In this document: positions 1 through 5,573 of the stretch, piece by piece
Numbering within the stretch: position 1 is the first letter of the stretch
Layout: the number at the start of each line of letters is the position of its first letter
NCBI GenBank assembly: GCA_030622395.1
Contig: JAUXGF010000223.1
Coordinates: forward strand, 1 to 5,592
Direction: 5' to 3'
From: Calditrichaceae bacterium
Lineage (GTDB): Bacteria; Calditrichota; Calditrichia; Calditrichales; Calditrichaceae
DNA length: 5,592 nt
The notes under the pieces: generated by a model
Database searches by the model: none
Told to the model about the DNA's origin: nothing
The model's input: the letters and a program-made list of their open reading frames with translations, nothing else
Translations under genes and position numbers: made by a program

Positions 1-123
1 AAATAATATCTAATTTTAATCAATTCTTTTAATTAAAATAAATAGAACAATTTGCATAAATTAAATAAATTATAGTGATTTAAGAAAATAAAAAATTAGT
101 ATAAAAATAAATAGGTAATTATT
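1..123 (+). promoter_or_regulatory. Extremely AT-rich leader upstream of argR
   Basis: Only 13 of 123 bases are G or C, far below the flanking coding DNA. The stretch must contain the argR promoter if argR is transcribed on its own. It is so A/T-rich that -10-like hexamers occur everywhere, and I could not choose one. TTGCAT at 52-57 is the best -35-like word, but no good -10 lies 16-18 bases downstream. A weak AGGT at 113-116 is the only Shine-Dalgarno-like sequence before the ATG at 124. I looked for the palindromic ARG box (TGAAT, four A/T, ATTCA) expected for autoregulation and found only half-site resemblance (TGCAT at 53-57). No coding sequence is visible. Confidence 0.4.
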
Positions 124-567
124 ATGTCATCTAAACAGATTCGTCAATCTAAGATTAAAGAAATCATTACTTCCAAAACAGTTTCCAGCCAGGAAGAATT
201 ACTGGAATATCTTAATGAAAGTGGATTCGACACAACCCAGGCTACTTTATCGCGTGATTTACATGAAATAGGCATTGTCCGCGTACCGGATGACAACGGC
301 TTTAAATATGTGTTTCATCAGGATGACAATTCACAGGCAATCAAACAAATCATTGGCATGGAGATTATTAGTGTTTTAAATAATGAATCGACTGTTGTTG
401 TAAAAACGATGCCGGGCAGGGCTCAGGGGGTGGCAATTTATTTGGATAAGCTAAAGGGGAGTCATATAATCGGTACGGTAGCCGGCGATGATACTATTAT
501 TATTATTCCCGATTCAAATGCTAATGTTAAATTATTAATTGATAAAATCAGTCAAATTATGGGATAA
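124..567 (+). CDS. argR: Arginine repressor ArgR
   Basis: This is a complete 147-residue arginine-responsive transcription factor, the usual length for the family. ArgR is a cytoplasmic protein, typically a hexamer, that binds L-arginine and then ARG-box operators to control arginine synthesis or breakdown. The N-terminal winged helix-turn-helix spans about residues 1-66. It carries the recognition signature T38-QATLSRDL-H47, followed by the wing around residues 50-64. The C-terminal oligomerisation and arginine-binding domain spans about 75-147. It contains PGRAQGVA (97-104) and the hallmark GTVAGDDT (117-124), whose D122/D123 pair corresponds to the arginine-contacting aspartates of E. coli ArgR. 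The ATG at 124 fits the normal family N-terminus; the Shine-Dalgarno is weak (AGGT, 113-116). No arg gene is adjacent, so it appears monocistronic and its regulon lies elsewhere. An ATT run near 493-508 encodes the isoleucines after GDDT and looks like ordinary beta-strand coding. Whether it represses synthesis or activates catabolism cannot be told here. Confidence 0.94.
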   Translation: MSSKQIRQSKIKEIITSKTVSSQEELLEYLNESGFDTTQATLSRDLHEIGIVRVPDDNGFKYVFHQDDNSQAIKQIIGMEIISVLNNESTVVVKTMPGRAQGVAIYLDKLKGSHIIGTVAGDDTIIIIPDSNANVKLLIDKISQIMG

Positions 568-588
568 GCCCTGAATTAAGCTTTTTTT
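566..588 (+). terminator. Weak possible terminator after argR
   Basis: Immediately at the argR stop, AAGC (566-569) can pair with GCTT (580-583) across a 10-base loop, and a run of seven T (582-588) overlaps and follows the stem. The stem is only four base pairs, so it is weak for an intrinsic terminator. Position and the T-run are the arguments for it. Confidence 0.25.
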
Positions 589-755
589 GATTATGTAAAT
601 CCCCTATTAATAATTTTATTAAAAACTCGTACTTAGTATTTAGCTGATCGAATTAGTCGTTATTGTATCTTCTTCCATTTTATCACAATTAATTTTCTTA
701 TTAGATTAATCAGTATAACTATATTCATCCTTCAATATCCGTAAACGCTTGAAAA

Positions 756-797
756 TCAGTGTCCGTCAGTAGACGGATCCCCGCAGGCAGGCGCTGA
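756..797. repeat. Folded hairpin element (likely dispersed palindromic repeat)
   Basis: TCCGTC (762-767) pairs perfectly with GACGGA (772-777) around a four-base loop. This hairpin is enclosed by an outer stem, TCAGTG (756-761) with CGCTGA (792-797), which pairs along all six positions if one G-U wobble is allowed. The unpaired part (778-791) is G/C-rich and contains the tandem word AGGCAGG. The block is sharply more G/C-rich than the A/T-rich DNA to its left. It looks like a REP-like mobile or structural repeat rather than a gene part. CCGTCAGT (763-770) recurs at 5532-5539. Confidence 0.5.
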
Positions 798-806
798 ATA
801 ACACAA

Positions 807-873
807 ACCCACCCCTAACCCTCCCAAGGGGTGAATAAGGCAATGCCCCTCTTGGGAGGGGTTAGGGGTGGGT
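807..873. repeat. Long near-perfect inverted repeat, C-rich left arm and G-rich right arm
   Basis: The left arm (807-831) and the right arm (846-873) are reverse complements over 25 and 28 bases. They differ only by one extra C and one extra GA in the right-arm version. The core is ACCCACCCCTAACC, and the loop is 14 bases (832-845). A further complement exists: AAGGGGTGAA (826-835) can pair with TTCACCCCTT (882-891), giving an alternative fold. Transcribed as RNA this would form a very stable hairpin. It has no T-run for a classic terminator. It resembles short non-coding palindromic repeats scattered through intergenic regions of many environmental bacterial genomes; the preceding GAATAACACAA (796-806) recurs at the window's right end. 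Confidence 0.75.
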
Positions 874-922
874 CTTAATATTTCACCCCTTCAGAGGTTT
901 TACAAATGGTAAGCATTCAAGT

Positions 923-951
923 TTGCTTAAATAAAAGATATTTCATATATT
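923..951 (+). promoter_or_regulatory. Possible sigma-70-like promoter for the radical SAM gene
   Basis: TTGCTT (923-928) is followed after exactly 17 bases by TATATT (946-951). The -10 matches five of six consensus bases and the -35 three of six. Predicted transcription would start near 958, giving a leader of about 45 nt before the ATG at 1003. The surrounding DNA is A/T-rich, so chance matches are likely and this is only a candidate. Confidence 0.35.
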
Positions 952-1002
952 TTAAGCGCTTATTTGATAAGCTGTTTTAATGAGAGAATTATATTTTCAT
1001 TT

Positions 1003-3648
1003 ATGAAAAATAAAAAAATAGAAGCTGTTTTAGAAGATAAAATTTTGCCGTTCGTTTCCAAACCGGGCCGTTATATTGGGAATGAATATAATATAATAAT
1101 GAAAAAACCCGCTAAGGTTTCAGTACGCGTGGCTTTGGCTTTCCCTGAAGTTTACGAAATTGCCATGTCTTATATAGGCTTCGATATATTATATCATATC
1201 TTAAATAAGCATAAGCATATTTGGGCGGAACGGGTTTATGCTCCCTGGCCGGATATGGACGAGAAAATGCGCAGCGAAGAAATTACGCTTTATAGTTTAG
1301 AATCATTTACGCCGCTTCAGGAATTCGATATCATTGGTTTTACGTTGCAGTACGAATTGACCTATACAAACATTCTAAACATGCTTGATTTAAGCGACAT
1401 ACCAGTCTGGGCTAAAGACAGAAACGATGATCATCCAATAATCTTAGCCGGCGGGCCATGTAGTTGCAATCCCGAACCTATGGCTGCATTTATTGACGCT
1501 TTTCTTATCGGCGACGGGGAAGAAAGCTTCGTAGAAATTTGCAATACAGTAGAGGCGGCTAAAAAGACCGGGAAATCACGCCAAGGAATTTTAACCGAAT
1601 TATCTAAAATCCGCGGCGTTTATATTCCTTCATTCTATGACGTCCAATTTGACAACGATGGATGGTTTACTAAAATTCAACCAAATACGAAGCAGGCGCC
1701 GGAACGTATTTTAACGTGCATCCTGCCGCAATTAAAAGCGGAACACTATCCGGAAAAACCGGTTGTGCCCATTATTAACGTAACGCACGACCGTCTTGCT
1801 GTGGAAGTAATGCGCGGCTGTACAAATGGCTGCCGCTTCTGCAATGCCGGAATGATCTATCGCCCTGTGCGTGAAAGAAATCAGGATGAAATTATCGACC
1901 AGATAATTGCCGTCATTGATAATACAGGCTATGAAGAAGTTTCTCTTCTATCACTGTCGATTTCCGATTATTCAGGCTTGAACGGACTAATAGCTAAAGG
2001 AAAGGAAGCGCTTGACGGTATGAATGTGAATGTATCATTCCCATCTATACGCGCAGACAGCTTTACTAAAGAGATCGCTGAAGTTGCCGCTTCGATCCGC
2101 AAATCCGGTTTTACTTTTGCACCGGAGGCGGGCAGCGAGCGGCTTAGAAGAGTTATTAATAAAAACATCAGTGATCAGGATTTATTTAAGTCCATTCATA
2201 TTGCCCTTAGCAATGGATGGAAACTTTTAAAACTTTATTTTATGATCGGATTACCCACCGAAACAATGGAGGATATTGAATCTTTAGCTGATCTGATTGA
2301 AAATATAGTTAGAATAAGCAGGCAGTATGGCGGGGTGCGGTTTAATGTATCGGTCTCTCCGTTTTCACCTAAAGCCCATACGCCATTTCAATGGGAACGG
2401 CAGGATAACAAGGAAGAATTTTTAGAAAAAATAAATGTTTTAAGGAGAAGATTTGCCCGGATCAAGCAGGTAAAATTTAGCTGGCGTGATCTGGATGTTT
2501 CATTAGTAGAATGTGTTTTGGGACGCGCTGACCGGAGAATGGCGCAGGCAATTTATCTTGCCTGGAAAAACGGCGCCATTTTTGAAGGTTGGTCGGAGAA
2601 TTTTAAGATTGAGCTCTGGGAACAAGCCGTTAAGCAAACCGGTTTGTCAATTGAGCGCTTTACAGGAGAATTTCCTGAAGACAATCCCTTGCCATGGGAC
2701 CATATTGATAAGGGAGTTGTCAAAAAGTTTCTGTTAAGAGAACGTCATAACGCCTTTCAAGAGAAAACGATTATTGATTGTAAAAAGGAGGGATGCTTTA
2801 ACTGCGGCATTCAGCGTAAAGGAGAATTTAGTGATTTTACCGAATGCTATACAAAAGCAGGGTCGATTAAAAACGATCAACCCATTAATCAAAAACAATA
2901 TTTTGCAGTGAAAAGCGAAGAGAAATCAATAAAACACGTTTTAAGAAAAACTGATTTTACACCTGAAAACACTATCAGTTTACGGCTGCAATATAAAAAG
3001 GCCGGTTATGCTCGTTATCTTTCACACCTTAATTTAATTCGTGTATTTGATCGCGCCTGCCGCAGGGCAAGAATACCGTTGGTTTACAGTCATGGATTCA
3101 ATCCGCATCCAAAATTTTCCTTTGGACCGTCTTTATCGCTTGGTTTTACCAGCGATGCGGAGTATATGGATTTGGAAATCGACGGCAGCTTCCGGGGCGG
3201 GCTGGCTGATTTGCTAAATTGCTGTTTACCGCCGGGTTTACAGATTACCTCTGTTAAGCCCATTAAACAAAAAGTCGTTTCACTCACTGCGGCAATCAAT
3301 TTAGCAGAGTATGAGGTCAATTTAAAAGAATCAAACATAGACGAAACGGATTTCAAAAGATCGCTCGAAAAATTGTTAGCGGCAGAGCATATCGAAGTAG
3401 AACGACGGGTAAAGGGAAAATATAAAACAATTAACATCCGTCCGTACATTGTATCTGTCGCTCATAACGGCTGTTGTTTACGCATCAAAACTAAAGCTAT
3501 CGATAATAAAACAGTGCGTATCGGCGAAATTTTACAGAAACTTTTTGAAAATAATTCATTTGACGTCAGGCGGGCTCAGGTGCATAGAAAAATGCAGTTG
3601 ATCCGCCGGGGTGAAGATGAAAAAACGCCTTTAGAAATTCTCCCTTAA
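1003..3648 (+). CDS. Fused radical SAM protein: TIGR03960-type radical SAM half plus TIGR03936/DUF2344 half
   Basis: This is a complete 881-residue protein that unites two families often encoded separately. The N-terminus has the family signature KPGRYIGNE (20-28). A Rossmann-like, B12-binding-fold region follows (about 38-180, with AGGP at 149-152 and GDGEE at 170-174); the classic DxHxxG cobalamin motif is not seen. The radical SAM domain (about 260-480) has the 4Fe-4S/SAM motif C273-x3-C277-x2-C280, then PEAGSER (374-380) and MIGLPTET (414-421). A cysteine cluster, C593-x4-C598-x2-C601 with C615, lies before the second half and may hold another metal site. The DUF2344 half runs from about 658 to the C-terminus, with YLSHLNLIR (672-680) and the hallmark YSHGFNPHPKFSFGPSL (695-711). 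The reaction and substrate are unknown. The ATG at 1003 is chosen because it sits just before the conserved KPGRYIG; an in-frame TTG at 964 would add 13 atypical residues. No clear Shine-Dalgarno precedes either. RNase G lies next downstream, which hints at an RNA or ribosome role (inference). Confidence 0.93.
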   Translation: MKNKKIEAVLEDKILPFVSKPGRYIGNEYNIIMKKPAKVSVRVALAFPEVYEIAMSYIGFDILYHILNKHKHIWAERVYAPWPDMDEKMRSEEITLYSLESFTPLQEFDIIGFTLQYELTYTNILNMLDLSDIPVWAKDRNDDHPIILAGGPCSCNPEPMAAFIDAFLIGDGEESFVEICNTVEAAKKTGKSRQGILTELSKIRGVYIPSFYDVQFDNDGWFTKIQPNTKQAPERILTCILPQLKAEHYPEKPVVPIINVTHDRLAVEVMRGCTNGCRFCNAGMIYRPVRERNQDEIIDQIIAVIDNTGYEEVSLLSLSISDYSGLNGLIAKGKEALDGMNVNVSFPSIRADSFTKEIAEVAASIRKSGFTFAPEAGSERLRRVINKNISDQDLFKSIHIALSNGWKLLKLYFMIGLPTETMEDIESLADLIENIVRISRQYGGVRFNVSVSPFSPKAHTPFQWERQDNKEEFLEKINVLRRRFARIKQVKFSWRDLDVSLVECVLGRADRRMAQAIYLAWKNGAIFEGWSENFKIELWEQAVKQTGLSIERFTGEFPEDNPLPWDHIDKGVVKKFLLRERHNAFQEKTIIDCKKEGCFNCGIQRKGEFSDFTECYTKAGSIKNDQPINQKQYFAVKSEEKSIKHVLRKTDFTPENTISLRLQYKKAGYARYLSHLNLIRVFDRACRRARIPLVYSHGFNPHPKFSFGPSLSLGFTSDAEYMDLEIDGSFRGGLADLLNCCLPPGLQITSVKPIKQKVVSLTAAINLAEYEVNLKESNIDETDFKRSLEKLLAAEHIEVERRVKGKYKTINIRPYIVSVAHNGCCLRIKTKAIDNKTVRIGEILQKLFENNSFDVRRAQVHRKMQLIRRGEDEKTPLEILP

Positions 3649-3693
3649 AAAGCCGTCCCCTCTTTTATATACTGTTCAGCACAGGTGAAGAAT

Positions 3694-3813
3694 TGGAGTG
3701 ATGGAGTAGTGGAAAAATTGAATTAATGAATTATTGAATTAATGAATGGATTGTTTTACTATCTATTTAATCATCAATCCATTACTCCAATACTCCATCA
3801 CTCCATTATTCCA
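3694..3813. repeat. Converging arrays of 8-bp units forming an inverted repeat
   Basis: The left half reads as consecutive octamers on the plus strand: TGGAGTGA (3694-3701), TGGAGTAG (3702-3709), TGGAAAAA (3710-3717), one spare T, then TGAATTAA, TGAATTAT, TGAATTAA, TGAATGGA (3719-3750). The right half (3775-3813) is the same kind of octamer in opposite orientation, each unit ending in TCCA: CAATCCA, TTACTCCA, ATACTCCA, TCACTCCA, TTATTCCA. Two strong arm pairings result: 3691-3713 with 3786-3807 (one gap, one mismatch) and AATGGATTG (3745-3753) with CAATCCATT (3775-3783), perfect. A 14-base direct repeat (3717-3730 and 3733-3746) is simply two units. It is non-coding, and its function is unknown. 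Confidence 0.8.
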
Positions 3814-3830
3814 TCCCGAACATTCGGGAT
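3813..3830. repeat. Short perfect hairpin ATCCCGA-acat-TCGGGAT
   Basis: Seven perfectly complementary bases (3813-3819 with 3824-3830) flank a four-base loop. The hairpin directly abuts the octamer array: its first A is also the last base of the final TCCA unit. The bases after it (TCCTCAC) are not a T-run, so it is not a canonical intrinsic terminator. It is more likely another short dispersed palindrome inserted in the same spacer. Confidence 0.55.
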
Positions 3831-3938
3831 TCCTCACACGGGCTGAGCCATTAGCTTTTATTTAAGTATAGAATCATTCTACTAAAGATCATCTTCTCTT
3901 TGCGTTCCTGCACGCTAAACAAGATTACACTTTTAAAT

Positions 3939-3943
3939 AAGGA
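3939..3943 (+). promoter_or_regulatory. Shine-Dalgarno site that fixes the rng start
   Basis: AAGGA at 3939-3943 lies 10 bases upstream of the ATG at 3954. It is the best ribosome binding site in the window. It supports 3954 over an in-frame TTG at 3900, which would add 18 residues unlike the family and place this site inside the coding region. Confidence 0.75.
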
Positions 3944-3953
3944 TTATTTTATA

Positions 3954-5477
3954 ATGATTAAAGAGATTGTCATTAATGCAACTAATGAGGAAACACGGAT
4001 CGCTATTCTGGAAGATTCAAAATTAGTCGAATTATTCATTGAACGTCCTGAATACGAGCGAATGGTCGGGGATATTTATAAAGGAACAGTCAGCCGGGTT
4101 TTGCCGGGTATGCAGGCTGCGTTTATAGATATCGGACACGGACAAAACGCCTTCTTACACTTTTCCGATGTATCAGCATCATATCAGGACTATTTCATCG
4201 ATTATGAAGAAGAAGAGAATCATAGTAAAAAAAACAAACGCGCTGATGGAAAATTTATAGTAGAGAAAAACCTAAAAAGAGGACAGGATGTTCTTGTACA
4301 AATTATTAAAGAGCCTATTAGCACTAAAGGCTGCCGGGTCACCACAGAAATTTCCCTGCCCGGTCGTTTTGTAGTGCTTGTGCCGGGCAAAGATTATATA
4401 GGGATTTCCCGTAAAATAAGTAATCATAAAGAACGTAAACGTCTTAAAGATATTGCACGCCAAATTCTGCCCGAAAATTTTGGACTTATTATCCGAACCG
4501 TAGCTGAAGAGAAACAAGACCAGGTTATCAAAAAAGATTTAACTTCATTGATTTCCACCTGGAAAAAATTAGAAACTAAAATAAAAACACAAGTCCCGCC
4601 GACGTTGATCTTTAAAGATATGGCAATGGCGTCGAGCATTATACGAGACTTGTTCACATCAGATGTAAGTCGTGTGATAGTAGATTCCCGTAAGCAAATG
4701 CGAGAAATTCTCTCTTATGTCAAATATGTCGCCCCGTATTTAAGCCATAAAGTTACATATTATAAGGAGAAGAAACCCATATTCGATCATTTTAATATTG
4801 AAATTGAAGTCGAAAAGTTGGGAGAAAGCAAGGTATGGCTAAAGAACGGCGGATATCTTATCATTCAGCCGACTGAGGCGCTGGTTTCAATTGACGTTAA
4901 CAGCGGCAAGTTTATCGGACGAAAAGATCATGAAACCAACTCGCTTAAAATTAATTTGGAAGCCTGTCGTGAAATTGCCCGGCAAACCCGAATACGCGAT
5001 TTAGGTGGATTAATTATTATTGATTTTATTGATCTGCGGAATGAGAGTAACAAAAAGAAAGTTTTTATGGAGTTAAAAAAGGAATTTACTAAAGACCGGT
5101 CTATCACTAAAATCGAAGAATTAAGCCGTTTCGGTTTAATTGAAATGACCCGCCAACGGGTTCGCCCCAGCGTTTTACATACTATTAACGATTCCTGCCC
5201 GGTTTGCGGCGGCACAGGATTAGTGCCGACATTAACCACAACCGTATCTGCTATTGAACGTTGGATACAACGCTATCGAGCCGGCAGGGGAGACCGAAGA
5301 GTAACTTTACATATCACTCCGCAAGTGTACAGTTATTTAAACAGCGGCAGGTATAACCGCAGGTTAAAGTTAATGTGGAAATATTGGATTAAAATTAAAC
5401 TTGTTAAAGATGATAGTTTGGGATTAGGCGAATTTGCATTTTATGATAAATTTGATAAAAAGCTTTTAAAAATATAA
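3954..5477 (+). CDS. rng: Ribonuclease G (Rne/Rng family endoribonuclease)
   Basis: This 507-residue cytoplasmic endoribonuclease belongs to the RNase E/G family, whose members cleave single-stranded A/U-rich RNA and mature rRNA and mRNA ends. It is close to E. coli RNase G in length and lacks the long degradosome tail of RNase E. The S1 RNA-binding domain starts at GDIYKGTVSRVLPG (39-52) and is interrupted by a charged stretch with EEEE at 85-88 (about 83-100). KGCRVTTEISLPGR follows. The 5'-monophosphate sensor pair is R181-T182 (RNase E R169/T170). The catalytic magnesium ligands are D314 in SIDVNSGKF (312-320) and D357 in IIIDFIDL (354-361), matching RNase E D303 and D346. The zinc-link CPVC (C415, C418) matches C404/C407, supporting dimer or tetramer assembly. 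The C-terminal small domain includes NRRLKLMWKYWIKIK. All catalytic and structural residues checked are intact. The ATG at 3954 is backed by AAGGA. It follows the radical SAM gene in the same direction after a 305-base spacer, so co-transcription is uncertain. Confidence 0.96.
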   Translation: MIKEIVINATNEETRIAILEDSKLVELFIERPEYERMVGDIYKGTVSRVLPGMQAAFIDIGHGQNAFLHFSDVSASYQDYFIDYEEEENHSKKNKRADGKFIVEKNLKRGQDVLVQIIKEPISTKGCRVTTEISLPGRFVVLVPGKDYIGISRKISNHKERKRLKDIARQILPENFGLIIRTVAEEKQDQVIKKDLTSLISTWKKLETKIKTQVPPTLIFKDMAMASSIIRDLFTSDVSRVIVDSRKQMREILSYVKYVAPYLSHKVTYYKEKKPIFDHFNIEIEVEKLGESKVWLKNGGYLIIQPTEALVSIDVNSGKFIGRKDHETNSLKINLEACREIARQTRIRDLGGLIIIDFIDLRNESNKKKVFMELKKEFTKDRSITKIEELSRFGLIEMTRQRVRPSVLHTINDSCPVCGGTGLVPTLTTTVSAIERWIQRYRAGRGDRRVTLHITPQVYSYLNSGRYNRRLKLMWKYWIKIKLVKDDSLGLGEFAFYDKFDKKLLKI

Positions 5478-5573
5478 CCAATATCCGGTCTAAGTTTTTG
5501 AAGCTCACAGATTTTTTATAAAGCAGTAATACCGTCAGTGACAGGGGGAATTTATTTGGGTGTGTATATGTTG

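Larger units (their letters stand above)
568..1002. other. 435-base non-coding spacer between argR and the radical SAM gene
   Basis: No convincing ORF was found on either strand. From 589 to about 755 it is A/T-rich and featureless to my eye, with no tRNA cloverleaf, riboswitch core or recognisable gene remnant. From 756 to about 891 the composition changes abruptly to G/C-rich palindromic repeat DNA, described separately. From about 895 to 1002 it returns to A/T-rich sequence with a possible promoter for the downstream gene and a short palindrome, AAGCGCTT, at 954-961. Confidence 0.7.
3649..3953. other. 305-base non-coding spacer between the radical SAM gene and rng
   Basis: No credible ORF is visible on either strand. 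The first 40 bases contain no good terminator: AAAAG (3648-3652) can pair with CTTTT (3662-3666), but the stem is all weak pairs bar one. Most of the middle (3694-3813) is an 8-bp repeat array, followed by a hairpin (3813-3830). The remainder (3831-3953) is A/T-rich, with a small palindrome TAGAA-TCA-TTCTA (3869-3881) and the rng ribosome binding site. I found no convincing -35/-10 pair, so rng may be read through from upstream or use an unrecognised promoter. Confidence 0.65.

Noticed and set aside
53..66. TGCAT followed by A/T-rich sequence as an ARG box
   Set aside because: Only the left half-site resembles the consensus; the right half (TAAAT against ATTCA) does not match.
807..873. The long inverted repeat as an intrinsic terminator of argR
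   Set aside because: It lies about 240 bases past the stop and no T-run follows either arm, so a repeat element explains it better.
807..873. The inverted repeat as terminal repeats of an insertion sequence
   Set aside because: The arms are only 14 bases apart with no room for a transposase, and no flanking target duplication was found; at most it is a non-autonomous element.
964..1002. TTG at 964 as an alternative start of the radical SAM protein
   Set aside because: The 13 extra residues are unlike the family's N-terminus, there is no Shine-Dalgarno, and the ATG at 1003 falls at the expected distance from KPGRYIGNE.
3090..3449. Open minus-strand frame of 119 codons inside the radical SAM gene
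   Set aside because: It lies wholly opposite the conserved DUF2344 coding region, shows no recognisable domain and no ribosome binding site; it is a shadow of the real gene.
3717..3748. A 14-base direct repeat at 16-base spacing, considered as a CRISPR fragment
   Set aside because: The copies are nearly contiguous with no unique spacer, the unit is really 8 bp, and no cas gene is present.
3900..3928. TTGCGT (3900-3905) with GATTAC (3923-3928) as an rng promoter
   Set aside because: Both hexamers match only about half of the consensus, which is no better than chance in this A/T-rich DNA.
3900..3953. TTG at 3900 as an alternative start of RNase G
   Set aside because: The ATG at 3954 has AAGGA 10 bases upstream and begins with the typical MIKEIVIN-type N-terminus; the extension contains that ribosome site.
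4928..5239. Open minus-strand frame of 103 codons inside rng
   Set aside because: It is antisense to the catalytic and zinc-link regions of RNase G, whose motifs are intact, and has no family signature of its own.
5457..5468. AAAAGCTTTT at the end of rng as a terminator stem
   Set aside because: The palindrome is inside the coding sequence, has no loop and is followed by A, not a T-run.
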